The position numbers and the translations under genes are program-made. A stretch of DNA of 64,000 nucleotides from CAVXFL01 sp963761015 (GTDB lineage Bacteria > Pseudomonadota > Alphaproteobacteria > Acetobacterales > Acetobacteraceae). Each line of letters starts with the position of its first letter. Position 1 is the first letter of the stretch. The notes under the pieces were generated by a model. It worked only from the letters and a program-made list of their open reading frames with translations, was not told the DNA's origin and did not search any database. This document shows, piece after piece, positions 1 to 9,613 of the stretch. The stretch is taken from positions 248,001 through 312,000 of the forward strand of contig CAVXFL010000016.1 of the NCBI GenBank assembly GCA_963761015.1, written 5' to 3'.

Positions 1-2
1 GC

Positions 3-608
3 ATCACCTGTGTCCTGGTGGAGAAAGGCACGCCGGGCCTGTCGTTCGGCAAGCCGGAGCGCAAGCTCGGCTGGAACAGCCAGCCGACGGCGCTGGTGAA
101 CCTGGAGAACTGCCGCGTTCCGGTCGCCAACAGGCTGGGTGAGGAAGGGCAGGGGTTCCGCATCGCCATGTCCGGGCTGGACGGCGGGCGCATCAACATC
201 GCCGCCTGCTCGCTCGGCGGCGCGCGCGCGTGCCTGGACGCGGCGCAATCCTACATGCAGGAGCGCCGGCAGTTCGGGCGCAAGCTGGCCGATTTCCAGG
301 CGCTGCAGTTCCGCCTCGCCGACATGGCGACCGATTTGGAAGCGTCGCGCCTGATGGTGCATCGCGCCGCCGCGGCGCTGGACGCCAAGGAGGCGGACGC
401 GACGCTGCGCTGCGCCATGGCGAAGCGGTTCGCCACCGACGCCTGTTTTCGGATCTGCGACGAGGCGCTGCAACTGCATGGCGGCTACGGCTACATCAAG
501 GAATACGGCATCGAGCGCTATCTGCGCGACCTGCGCGTGCACCGCATCCTGGAAGGAACCAACGAGATCATGCGGGTGATCATCGCGCGGCGTCTGCTCG
601 GGGCGTGA
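3..608 (+). CDS. Acyl-CoA dehydrogenase, C-terminal part (isobutyryl-CoA dehydrogenase-like), 5' end outside window
   Basis: This is the last ~200 residues of a flavin acyl-CoA dehydrogenase; the reading frame is open to the left edge, so the start lies outside. Seen: the helix motif with ERRQFGRKLADFQ, the HGGYGY-x-KEYG segment, and a C-terminal RILEGTNEIMR motif whose Glu is the catalytic base in short/medium-chain and isobutyryl-CoA dehydrogenases. The family oxidises an acyl-CoA to the 2-enoyl-CoA and passes electrons to ETF. The next gene, 25 bp downstream, is 3-hydroxyisobutyrate dehydrogenase, so valine catabolism (isobutyryl-CoA) is the likely role. Exact substrate is inference. Confidence 0.88.
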   Translation: MTCVLVEKGTPGLSFGKPERKLGWNSQPTALVNLENCRVPVANRLGEEGQGFRIAMSGLDGGRINIAACSLGGARACLDAAQSYMQERRQFGRKLADFQALQFRLADMATDLEASRLMVHRAAAALDAKEADATLRCAMAKRFATDACFRICDEALQLHGGYGYIKEYGIERYLRDLRVHRILEGTNEIMRVIIARRLLGA

Positions 609-632
609 GAACAGCGGGGAAGCGCAACGAAG

Positions 633-1547
633 ATGAGCACGATCGCTTTCATCGGTCTCGGCAACATGGGGCAGCCGATGGCGGCCAACCTGATGAAGGC
701 CGGCCATCGCGTCATCGGCTTCGACATCGATCCGCTTGCGTTGCGCCAGCACGCGAATTCCGGCGGGCGCACGGCGGAAAGCGCGCGCGAGGCGGTGCAG
801 GGCGCCGATGCCGTGATCACCATGCTGCCGGCGGGGCAGGACGTGCGCGGGCTGTATCTCGGCGATGACGGGCTGATCGCCGCGTTGCGCGGCACCGACC
901 CGCTGCTGATCGATTCCTCGACGATCGACGTGCAATCGGCGCGCGATGTGGCGGCGGCGGCGCGCGAAGCCGGGCTGGACATGCTGGATGCGCCGGTATC
1001 GGGCGGCGTCGGCGGCGCGACCGCCGGCACGCTGACCTTCATGGTCGGCGGCACCGAGGCGGCGTTTGCGCGCGGCCAACCGATTCTGCGCGCGATGGGC
1101 AAGACGATCGTGCATGCCGGGCCGGCGGGAGCGGGGCAGGCCGCGAAAATCTGCAACAACATGATCCTCGGCGTCAGCATGCTGGCGGTGTCGGAGGCGT
1201 TCGTGCTCGCCGACAAGTTGGGGCTGGATCGCGCGAAGCTGTTCGAGATCAGTTCGGTATCGTCCGGCCAGTGCTGGTCGCTTACCAATTACTGCCCGGT
1301 GCCCGGACGCGTGCCGACCTCGCCGGCCAACCGCGACTACGCGGCGGGGTTTTCGGCGGCGCTGATGCTGAAGGATTTGAAGCTGGCGCAGCAGGCCGCG
1401 GGAGCGAGCGGGGCGCCGACGCCGCTTGGCGCGAACGCCGCCAAGCTGTACCAGCGCCTGGCCGACGCCGGACTGGCCGGGTACGACTTCTCCGTCGCCT
1501 TCCGCTGGCTGTCGGAACTCGAGCGCGGCAGCGTGGTCGAGGATTAG
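633..1547 (+). CDS. mmsB: 3-hydroxyisobutyrate dehydrogenase
   Basis: NAD-dependent beta-hydroxyacid dehydrogenase of 304 aa, the usual family length, oxidising 3-hydroxyisobutyrate to methylmalonate semialdehyde in valine degradation. Seen: N-terminal Rossmann motif GLGNMGQPMAANLMKAGH (residues ~8-25), substrate-binding motif DAPVSGGVGGATAGTLTFM (~118-136), and the catalytic-lysine motif GQAAKICNNM (~168-177). It lies between an acyl-CoA dehydrogenase and an acyl-CoA synthetase on the same strand with gaps of 24 and 6 bp, so it is probably co-transcribed in a branched-chain catabolic operon. The family also includes tartronate semialdehyde reductases; the neighbourhood favours mmsB. Confidence 0.9.
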   Translation: MSTIAFIGLGNMGQPMAANLMKAGHRVIGFDIDPLALRQHANSGGRTAESAREAVQGADAVITMLPAGQDVRGLYLGDDGLIAALRGTDPLLIDSSTIDVQSARDVAAAAREAGLDMLDAPVSGGVGGATAGTLTFMVGGTEAAFARGQPILRAMGKTIVHAGPAGAGQAAKICNNMILGVSMLAVSEAFVLADKLGLDRAKLFEISSVSSGQCWSLTNYCPVPGRVPTSPANRDYAAGFSAALMLKDLKLAQQAAGASGAPTPLGANAAKLYQRLADAGLAGYDFSVAFRWLSELERGSVVED

Positions 1548-1553
1548 CGCGCC

Positions 1554-3238
1554 ATGTCGACCGAGGCGTTCAAGGCGGCGCGCGATTTCCTGCTGGAGCA
1601 TCGCACGGATTACGTGGCCGCCGTCGCCGGCTTCCGCTGGCCCGAACTCGATCGCTTCAACTGGGCGCTCGACTGGTTCGATGCGGAACTGGCGCGCGGC
1701 GAGAGCGCCGGCCGCGCGGCGCTGACGATCACGGGCGAGGGCGCCGCGACGTTGACGTTCTGCCGAACTGGCGGAGCGGTCGAACCGCGTGGCGAACGGG
1801 TTGCGCGCGCTCGGGGTAAGGCGGGGCGAGCGCATTCTGCTGATGCTCGGCAATGTCGTGCCGCTCTGGGAGACCATGCTGGCGGCGATGAAGCTCGGCG
1901 CCGTGGTCATTCCGGCGACCACCCTGTTGATGCAGGCCGATCTGCTCGATCGGTTTCAGCGCGGGCGGGTGCGCCACGTCATCGCCGGCCCCGAGCAGAC
2001 GGCCAAGTTCGCGGGGATTTCCGAAGGGCTGACCTTGATTTCGCGTCGGCGAGGCTCCGGCCGGATGGCACAGCTACGATTCGCTGCGCGACGCCTCCGC
2101 CGATTTCACGCCGGATGGCGTCACGCGCGCCGACGATCCGATGCTGCTCTATTTCACCTCGGGCACGACGGCGCGGCCGAAGCTGGTGCAGCACAGCCAC
2201 CGCAGCTATCCGGTCGGGCATCTGACCACGATGTACCAGCTCGGGCTGACGCCGGGCGATCTGCACCTGAACATTTCCTCGCCCGGTTGGGCGAAGCACG
2301 CGTATAGCTGCTTGTTCGCGCCCTGGAATGCCGGCGCGACGGTGTTCATTGCGAACCAGCCGCGGTTTTCCGCGCGCGGCATGCTGGACGCGATCGCCGC
2401 CCACGGCGTGACCACCCTGTGCGCGCCGCCGACGGTGTGGCGGCTGTTCATTCAGGAGGATCTGCGCGCCTGGAAGACCAGCCTGCGCGAAGTGAACGGC
2501 GCCGGCGAGCCGCTCAATCCGGAAGTCATCGAGCAGGTGCGCGCCGCCTGGGGGCTGACGGTGCGCGATTTCTACGGCCAGACCGAAACGACGACCTTGA
2601 TCGGCAATCCACCGGGCTTCCCGGTGCGGCCCGGCTGCATGGGCAAGCCGGCGCCGGGCTATCGGATCCGCTTGCTGGATCTCGACGGCAGCGACACCGA
2701 CGAAGGCGAGGTGTGCGTTGCGCTCGATCCGCGTCCGTCGGGGCTGATGCAGGGTTATCAGCGTGACGACGGCACCATTCCGCCGATGGACGAGGACGTA
2801 TACCGCACCGGCGATGTCGCGTCTCGCGATACCGATGGCTATTACACGTATGTCGGCCGGCGCGACGACGTGTTCAAAGCCTCCGATTACCGCATCAGCC
2901 CGTTCGAACTGGAGAGCGTGCTGATCGAGCACGAAGCGGTTGCCGAGGCGGCGGTGGTGCCCGCGCCCGATCCGCTGCGCACGGCGGTGCCGAAAGCGTT
3001 CATCGCGCTCGCTGCCGGCGCGCCCGCCACGCGCGAGACGGCGCTGGCGATTTTCCGGCATATCCGCGCGCGGCTCGCCCCTTACAAGCGCATCCGCCGG
3101 CTGGAGTTCGCCGAGCTGCCGAAGACGATTTCGGGGAAGATCCGCCGGGTGGAGTTGCGCCAGGCGGAGGTCGACCGCGCTCCAGGTGCGCGCGGTGGCG
3201 GCGAATTTCGCGAGGAGGATTTTGCGGAGCTTGGGTAA
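1554..3238 (+). CDS. AMP-dependent acyl-CoA synthetase (two single-base frameshifts)
   Basis: Acyl-adenylate-forming enzyme activating a carboxylic acid to its CoA thioester. The coding sequence runs through all three plus frames. One extra base near 1761 and one near 2041 break it; removing both gives 560 aa, a normal length. Seen: N-terminal segment with LRALGVRRGERILLML, the AMP-binding P-loop LLYFTSGTTARPKLVQHSH, DFYGQTETT, the YRTGDVA hinge region and the C-terminal catalytic-lysine motif LPKTISGKIRR. It sits 6 bp after mmsB and ~80 bp before ivd, so it probably feeds short or branched acids into the pathway. The breaks look like sequencing errors; the alternative is a pseudogene. Confidence 0.82.
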
Positions 3239-3319
3239 TTACAGCATGGGAATTTGTGCCAATCCCTCACTGTCCCATGTGGACAGCGCTAGCCTCGAGC
3301 AGCGAAAGTCGCGCTGATC

Positions 3320-4495
3320 ATGCCCCTCGCCAACCGCGTCAGGCCGTTCAACTTCGCCCTTGGCGAAGCGTCGGACATGCTGCGCGACTCGGTCGAGCGC
3401 TTCGCGGCGGACGAAATCGCCCCGCGCGCCGCCGAGATCGATCGCAGCAACGAGTTTCCCGCCGATCTGTGGCGCAAGCTGGGCGATTTGGGCGTGCTCG
3501 GCATCACCGTGGAGGAGGAGTACGGTGGGGCGGGGCTCGGCTATCTGGAGCATTGCGTGGCGATGGAGGAGATCAGCCGCGCCTCCGCCTCGGTCGGGCT
3601 TTCGTACGGCGCGCATTCGAATCTCTGCGTGAACCAGATCCGCCGCAACGGCACCGAGGCGCAAAAGCGGAGGTATCTGCCGAAGCTGATTTCCGGCGAG
3701 CATGTCGGCGCGCTGGCGATGAGCGAATCCGGCGCCGGCTCGGATGTCGTTTCGATGCGCCTGCGCGCGGACCGCAGGAGTGATCGGTTCGTCCTGAACG
3801 GGACGAAAATGTGGATCACCAACGGGCCGGATGCGAACGTACTGGTGGTCTACGCGAAAACCGATATGAATGCCGGCCCGCGCGGCATCACCGCGTTTCT
3901 CATCGAACGGGGCATGCCGGGTTTCTCGGTGGCGCAGAAGCTGGACAAGCTCGGCATGCGCGGCTCCAACACCGGCGAGTTGGTGTTCGCCGATTGCGAG
4001 GTGCCGGCGGAGAACGTGCTCGGGCGCGTGGGCGGCGGCGTGGGCGTGCTGATGAGCGGGCTGGATTACGAGCGCGCCGTGCTGGCCGCGGGGCCGCTCG
4101 GCATCATGCAGGCCTGCATGGACGTGGTGATTCCCTACGTGCACGAGCGCAAGCAGTTCGATCAGCCGATCGGCGAATTCCAGCTCATGCAAGGCAAGCT
4201 GGCCGATATGTACACGACCATGAACGCGGCGAAGGCCTATGTTTACGCGGTGGCGAAGGCGTGCGACCGCGGCGAGACCTCACGCAAGGACGCGGCCGGC
4301 GCCATTCTGTACGCGGCCGAGCGCGCCACGTGGATGGCCCTGGAGGCGATTCAGTGCCTCGGCGGCAACGGCTACATCAATGAGTATCCGACCGGGCGGC
4401 TGCTGCGCGACGCCAAGTTGTACGAGATCGGCGCCGGCACCTCGGAAATCCGCCGGATGCTGATCGGGCGAGAAATTTTCGAGGAAACACGATGA
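3320..4495 (+). CDS. ivd: Isovaleryl-CoA dehydrogenase
   Basis: FAD enzyme of leucine catabolism converting isovaleryl-CoA to 3-methylcrotonyl-CoA, with electrons going to ETF. Intact 391 aa, the normal length. Seen: substrate/FAD motifs AMSESGAGSDVVSM and KMWITNGPDA, and SGLDYERAVLAAGPLG. The Glu in that last motif (about residue 251) sits at the helix-G position that is the catalytic base in isovaleryl-CoA dehydrogenases, which separates it from generic acyl-CoA dehydrogenases. The C-terminus carries CLGGNGYINEYPTGR and IGAGTSEIRR, with Ala-Gly-Thr where other members have the catalytic EGT. The next enzyme of the pathway, methylcrotonyl-CoA carboxylase, is encoded two genes downstream; the stop overlaps the DUF29 start by 4 bp (ATGA). 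Confidence 0.93.
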   Translation: MPLANRVRPFNFALGEASDMLRDSVERFAADEIAPRAAEIDRSNEFPADLWRKLGDLGVLGITVEEEYGGAGLGYLEHCVAMEEISRASASVGLSYGAHSNLCVNQIRRNGTEAQKRRYLPKLISGEHVGALAMSESGAGSDVVSMRLRADRRSDRFVLNGTKMWITNGPDANVLVVYAKTDMNAGPRGITAFLIERGMPGFSVAQKLDKLGMRGSNTGELVFADCEVPAENVLGRVGGGVGVLMSGLDYERAVLAAGPLGIMQACMDVVIPYVHERKQFDQPIGEFQLMQGKLADMYTTMNAAKAYVYAVAKACDRGETSRKDAAGAILYAAERATWMALEAIQCLGGNGYINEYPTGRLLRDAKLYEIGAGTSEIRRMLIGREIFEETR

Positions 4496-5019
4496 GCGGC
4501 GCCCGGCAGCAGATCGGTCCCGATTCGCCGGCCGAGGCGAACCGGCGGCTTTACGAGGCCGACGAGCACGAATGGATGGCGCAGCAGATCGCCGCGCTAC
4601 GAACTGGGAGGTTCCAGGATCTCGACTCGAAAAATCTCGCCGAATTTCTGGATGATGCAATGAGCCGTGATCGGCGGGAGTTGCGCAGCCGGTTTTCCAG
4701 ATTGCTGCACCATCTGCTCAAAGTCAGGATGCAGCCGGAGAAGTTATCGCGAAGTTGGGTGCGGACGATTGTCCATCAGCAAAACGAGGTCAACGGTATC
4801 TTTCGGGACATTCCCAGTATCAGCCAGCACGCGGAACGGCTATTCGCGGAAGCACATACCGATACGGTACGGGAGTCTGCGGCGGAGACCGGAATACCGG
4901 CCCGGCAATTCCCGCCGGCCTCGCCGTGGTCGATAGAAGAGGCGCTAACCTTTGCGGTACCGGAGCCGGCGGAGCCGAGCGCGTCAGGTTCGCGCAAGTC
5001 ATCCAGGTTCCGATCTTAA
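4492..5019 (+). CDS. DUF29 family protein embedded in the leucine-degradation operon
   Basis: A 175-aa protein recognisable as DUF29 from YEADEHEWMAQQIAALRTGR, the segment LDSKNLAEFLDDAM, and LLHHLLKVRMQPEKLSRSW, which match the family's conserved helices. DUF29 proteins have no established biochemical role and often occur in multiple copies in cyanobacteria and proteobacteria. The start codon overlaps the ivd stop (ATGA), so it is translationally coupled. It separates ivd from mccB, which are usually adjacent. Its base composition looks clearly lower in G+C than its neighbours from about 4580 on, and its C-terminal 40 residues are low-complexity Pro/Ser/Glu. This suggests insertion of a foreign gene into the operon. 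Function unknown. Confidence 0.8.
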   Translation: MSGARQQIGPDSPAEANRRLYEADEHEWMAQQIAALRTGRFQDLDSKNLAEFLDDAMSRDRRELRSRFSRLLHHLLKVRMQPEKLSRSWVRTIVHQQNEVNGIFRDIPSISQHAERLFAEAHTDTVRESAAETGIPARQFPPASPWSIEEALTFAVPEPAEPSASGSRKSSRFRS

Positions 5020-5027
5020 CCGCGGGA

Positions 5028-6632
5028 ATGCAACTCGAATCGGCAATCGACACCCGCTCCGAAACCTTCCGCGCCAACACCGCGGCGATGCGGGCGCTTG
5101 TCGCTGATCTGCGCGTCCTGGTCGGCCGACTCGCCGAGGGCGGCGGGCAGGCGGCGCGGGATCGGCACCTCGCGCGCGGCAAGCTTCTTGCGCGTGAGCG
5201 CATCCGGTTGCTGCTCGATCCTGGCGCGCCGTTCCTCGAATTTTCTCAGCTTGCCGCCTACGGCATGCATGACGACGAGGTGCCGTGCGCGGGCATCCTG
5301 ACGGGGATCGGCCGCGTTGCCGGGCGCGAATGCGTGCTCGTCGTGAACGACGCCACCGTGAAGGGCGGCACCTATTATCCGATCACCGTGAAAAAGCACC
5401 TGCGCGCGCAGGAGATCGCGGCGCAGAACCGGTTGCCCTGCGTCTATCTGGTCGATTCCGGCGGCGCCAATTTGCCGAACCAGGACAAGGTGTTTCCCGA
5501 CCGCGACCATTTCGGCCGCATCTTCTACAATCAGGCGAATATGTCGGCGCAGCGCATCCCGCAGATCGCGGTGGTGATGGGCTCCTGCACGGCGGGTGGC
5601 GCCTATGTGCCGGCGATGTCGGACGAAAGCATCATCGTGCGCAACCAGGGCACGATTTTTCTCGCCGGCCCGCCGCTGGTGAAAGCGGCGACCGGCGAGG
5701 TGGTTTCGGCGGAGGAGCTGGGCGGGGCCGACGTGCACAGCCGCGTCTCCGGCGTCACCGACCACTACGCCGAGAACGACGCGCACGCGCTCGGGCTCGC
5801 GCGCCGCATCGTGGGCAACCTGAACCGGGCGAAGCAACCGAACATCGCGGTGCGCCACCCGGTGCCGCCGCGCTACGACGCGGAGGAACTTTACGGCGTG
5901 GTTCCCGCGGACATTCGTAAGCCATACGACGTGCGCGAGGTGATCGCGCGCATCGTCGACGACAGCCGGCTGGACGAGTTCAAGCGGCTGTACGGCGCGA
6001 CGCTGGTGACCGGATTCGCGCATATCTGGGGTTATCCGGTCGGCATCGTCGCCAACAACGGCATCCTGTTCTCGGAAAGCGCGCAGAAGGGCGCGCATTT
6101 CATCGAGCTGTGCGCGCAGCGCGGCATTCCGCTGGTGTTCCTGCAGAACATCACCGGCTTCATGGTCGGGCGCAAATACGAGGCGGGCGGCATCGCCAAG
6201 GACGGGGCCAAGATGGTGACCGCCGTCGCCACCGCCGCCGTGCCGAAATTCACCGTCATCATCGGCGGCAGTTTCGGCGCCGGCAATTACGGCATGTGCG
6301 GCCGCGCCTATTCTCCCCGCTTCCTGTGGATGTGGCCGAACGCGCGCATCAGCGTCATGGGCGGCGAGCAGGCCGCCTCGCGTGCTGGCGCAAGTGCGGC
6401 GGGACGATATCGAGGCGCGCGGCGGCACTGGCCGGCCGAGGACGAGGCGGCGTTCAAGGCGCCGATCCGCGAACAATACGAACGCCAGGGCCATCCCTAT
6501 TACGCCAGCGCGCGGCTGTGGGACGACGGCGTCATCGATCCGGCCGATACGCGGCGCGTGCTGGCGCTCGGGCTTTCCGCGGCACTGAACGCGCCGATCC
6601 CGGAAACCCGCTTCGGCCTGTTCCGGATGTGA
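5028..6632 (+). CDS. mccB: Methylcrotonyl-CoA carboxylase, carboxyltransferase (beta) subunit
   Basis: Carboxyltransferase subunit that carboxylates 3-methylcrotonyl-CoA from biotin, in leucine degradation. About 534 aa from the ATG at 5028; the frame is open upstream, but homologous sequence begins near ETFRANTAAMRALV. Seen: AAYGMHDDEVPCAG, VDSGGANLPNQDKVFPDR, VVMGSCTAGGAYVPAMSDE and NITGFMVGRKYEAGGIAKDG, all typical of this subunit. Residues ~452-470 are out of frame: after GGEQAAS an extra base near 6381 shifts frame and a missing base near 6438 restores it. The shifted frame there reads VLAQVRRDDIEARGGT, the family sequence. The pair looks like two sequencing errors. The stop is 5 bp before the mccA start. 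Confidence 0.92.
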   Translation: MQLESAIDTRSETFRANTAAMRALVADLRVLVGRLAEGGGQAARDRHLARGKLLARERIRLLLDPGAPFLEFSQLAAYGMHDDEVPCAGILTGIGRVAGRECVLVVNDATVKGGTYYPITVKKHLRAQEIAAQNRLPCVYLVDSGGANLPNQDKVFPDRDHFGRIFYNQANMSAQRIPQIAVVMGSCTAGGAYVPAMSDESIIVRNQGTIFLAGPPLVKAATGEVVSAEELGGADVHSRVSGVTDHYAENDAHALGLARRIVGNLNRAKQPNIAVRHPVPPRYDAEELYGVVPADIRKPYDVREVIARIVDDSRLDEFKRLYGATLVTGFAHIWGYPVGIVANNGILFSESAQKGAHFIELCAQRGIPLVFLQNITGFMVGRKYEAGGIAKDGAKMVTAVATAAVPKFTVIIGGSFGAGNYGMCGRAYSPRFLWMWPNARISVMGGEQAASRAGASAAGRYRGARRHWPAEDEAAFKAPIREQYERQGHPYYASARLWDDGVIDPADTRRVLALGLSAALNAPIPETRFGLFRM

Positions 6633-6637
6633 GCCGG

Positions 6638-8647
6638 ATGTTCGCGAAAATCCTGATCGCCAATCGCGGCGAAATCGCCTGTCGCGTGATTCGTACCGCG
6701 CGGCGCATGGGCATCGCGACGGTTGCCGTTTATTCCGACGCGGACGCCGCCGCGCTGCACGTCGCGATGGCCGACGAAGCGTATGCAATCGGCGCCGCTC
6801 CGGCGCGCGAGAGCTATCTGCGGATAGACGCCATCCTGAATGCGGCGAAACGCTCGGGCGCCGAGGCCATGCATCCCGGCTACGGGTTTCTCTCCGAGAA
6901 CGCCGCGTTCGCCGAGGCCTGCTCCGGCGCCGGGCTCGTGTTCGTCGGTCCGCCCGCGGCGGCGATCCGCGCCATGGGCTCGAAATCGGCGGCCAAGGCG
7001 CTGATGGAGCGCGCCGGCGTGCCGCTCGTTCCCGGCTATCACGGCGAAGCACAGGACGACGCGACGCTCGCCGAAGCGGCGCGCCGGATCGGGTTTCCGG
7101 TGCTGGTCAAGGCCTCCGCCGGCGGCGGCGGCAAGGGCATGCGGGTCGTGGAGCGCGGCGAGGATTTCGCCGAGGCGCTGGCCGCCGCGCGGCGCGAGGC
7201 GACATCCGCGTTCGGCGACGATCGGGTGCTGCTGGAAACGTACCTGGCGCGCCCGCGCCACATCGAAATGCAGATCTTCGCCGATACGCACGGCAATGTC
7301 GAATCGCTGTTCGAGCGCGACTGCTCGATCCAGCGGCGCCATCAGAAAATCATCGAGGAGGCGCCCGCCCCGGGTTTCTCGCCCGCGGAACGGCGCGCGA
7401 TGGGCGAAGCGGCGATCGCGGCGGCGCGCGCCGTCGGCTATGTCGGCGCCGGCACCGTGGAGTTCCTGTATCAGGACGGCCGCGTTCTACTTCATGGAAA
7501 TGAACACGCGGCTTCAGGTCGAGCATCCGGTGACCGAAATGATCACCGGCCTCGACCTGGTGGAATGGCAACTGCGCGTTGCCGCCGGGGAAACACTGCC
7601 GCGTCCGGCAATCCGATTTGCGCATCACCGGCCATGCGATCGAGGCGCGCATCTACGCCGAGGACCCGGCGCGCGATTTCCTGCCCTCCATCGGCCGGCT
7701 GCGGCATCTGCGTCAGCCGGCCGAAAGCGCGAATGTGCGCGTCGATACCGGCGTGCGCGCGGGCGATGCGATCAGCGCGCACTACGACCCGATGATCGCC
7801 AAGCTGATCGTCTGGGGCGCCGACCGGGCGGACGCGGTGCGGCGTCTGTCGGCTGCGCTCGCCCAGTACCAGGTGCTCGGGGTCGCCACGAATCTGCCGC
7901 TGCTCAGGAACATCGGCGCGCGTCGCTCATTCGTTCAGGCGGAGCTGGAAACCGGTTTCATCGGCCGTCATCCGGAGGTGCTCGCCGTTTCGAACGAAGC
8001 GGCGCCCGCGCTTGCACTTGCCGCCGCCGCGCTGCGCGTTCTGCTGGACCGGCGGGAAGCAGCGAAACACAGGGCCGCTTCCAGCGGCGATCCCTATTCG
8101 CCCTGGGCCGACAACGATGCCTGGCAGATGAACCTCGACTCCACCCAGGAGATCATGTTGCGCCACGGCGCGGATATCGTCACGTTGCGCGCAACGGCGG
8201 AGCGCGAGGGAAGTTGGCGGCTCGATATGCCGGAGGGAACGCATAAGCTCTCGGGCGCCGAGCAGGACGGGAGGCTGCGCGTCGGTCTGGACGGAATGCA
8301 GCGCCGGGTTTCCGCCGTCACGTCGGAAGACGGCGCGCGGCTGACCGTGTTTATTTCCGGTCATCCGTACTCGGTCGATCTCGTCGATCCGCACGCGCCG
8401 CCGCGCGGCGAGGCGGCGGCCGGAGGGCGGATCGACGCGCCCATTCCCGGCACGGTCACGAAGCTGCTGGTGGAGCCAGGTGCGGAGGTGAAGCGCGGTC
8501 AGGCGCTGATCGTGCTGGAAGCCATGAAAATGGAATTGACCCTGACCGCGCCCGCGGACGGCATAGTCGAATCGGGTACATGCGGAAGTGGGCGAGATGG
8601 TGGAGGAGGGGCGGGAACTGATCCTGCTTGCGGCGAGCCAGCCGTGA
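6638..8647 (+). CDS. mccA: Methylcrotonyl-CoA carboxylase, biotin carboxylase/carrier (alpha) subunit (three frameshifts)
   Basis: Biotin carboxylase fused to a biotin carrier domain; it carboxylates its own biotin with ATP and bicarbonate and serves MccB. Three extra bases (near 7489, 7607 and 8575) move the coding through all frames; corrected length is 668 aa, normal. Seen: FAKILIANRGEIACRVIRTA at the start, ATP-grasp glycine loop KASAGGGGKGMRVV, ERDCSIQRRHQK, FMEMNTRLQVEHPVTE, and GHAIEARIYAEDP. The C-terminal biotin site is EAMKMELT with the biotinyl-Lys at about residue 629. The true end, in the third frame, is LILLAASQP and stop at 8645-8647, directly abutting the convergent K+-channel gene. 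Confidence 0.9.
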
Positions 8648-9564
8648 TCATCCCCCGATCGGGCGGGTCGCGTGAAAGCGACGGTAATCGATCCTGGCGG
8701 TGCCGTCGTCGCTTACATCCAAGACGTCCTCGAACGCATGATCGAACCGAATTTCGTCGGGCGAATAGCCGTGGCGCGCATACACCGTCGAGGACGTGGT
8801 GCCGTCGATCCCGGTCAATATCGCGACGAGTTGCGCCGCTTCCGCCCGACAGTCCTCCGGCCCCATGCCCCGGAACGGGCTTGCCTCGTCGATCCGATGC
8901 ATCACCGTCCAACTCAGGGCGAAGAAGGGACTGCTGTCGCGCACGAGCGGCAGGTCTGTACATGCGCCGGTAATGATGACCTTCGATCGTCTCCTCGTTG
9001 CGCAGCAGCGTCAGCTTCATGTGTGCTTCGATGATCTGGTTGTTGCGGATATTGGCGGCCCGGAAGATCAAGGTGGGTACGCCGTCGAACTTGTGCACGA
9101 CTAGATAGCGGCTGAACATCACGCGCGTGGTGGGCAGGGTGAACTTGGCGATCATCAGGCCGGTCGCCAGCGGCACCATCAACACGCCCACCAAAATTTC
9201 CAGGGCCACGACGGAATGGCCGTAGAGCGTGGCCGGATACATTTCGCCGTAGCCGACGGTCGACATGGTTTCCAGGCTGAAAAACAGCGCATCGAGCAGC
9301 GAGTTCGGGTCTTGCCCCGTGAACCGAGCCGGGTCGTAAGGCGAACAGGATGGCGAAGCCCAGGTTGAGCAGCAGATAGAGCCCGATCAGCGCGCCGAAG
9401 AAGACGCTCCAGGGCCGCACCAGGAATCCGTGGTAGAGATCGCGCCAACCCTGCCGTGGCACGCCCAGCCGGACGACCGGTGCCGCCGCCCCTTCCGGGC
9501 CTCGATGACGCCGCTCGCGCCTGGGGTCGGCGCGGCGCGGTCGGCGTGGCGAAGCGGACGTCAC
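8648..9564 (-). CDS. Inward-rectifier-type potassium channel, KirBac family (two frameshifts)
   Basis: Seen: a first membrane helix (SVFFGALIGLYLLLNLGFAI), pore helix plus selectivity filter ETMSTVGYGEMYP with the GYG signature, a second helix (VALEILVGVLMVPLATGLMI), and a cytoplasmic rectifier domain (FRAANIRNNQIIEAHMKLTL; SWTVMHRIDEASPF). KirBac proteins are tetrameric K+ channels of the inner membrane. Extra bases near 9335 and 8948 break it; corrected length is about 304 aa. The start is uncertain: the frame is continuous with the upstream ligase; GTG at 9564 is my best guess and has no good ribosome site. The stop at 8648-8650 touches the mccA stop with no gap. Confidence 0.82.
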
Positions 9565-9613
9565 GCCGGCTTCGGCGCGCCTCGTCCGGCTTCGGGCCGC
9601 ACGCCCGATTCGC

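Noticed and set aside
4755..5027. Upstream extension of mccB (start at 4755)
   Set aside because: The extension overlaps the DUF29 gene in another frame and has no carboxylase homology; ATG 5028 gives normal length.
5016..7052. A 678-codon minus-strand frame opposite mccB/mccA
   Set aside because: Shadow of well-supported carboxylase genes, composition dominated by Arg, no family pattern.
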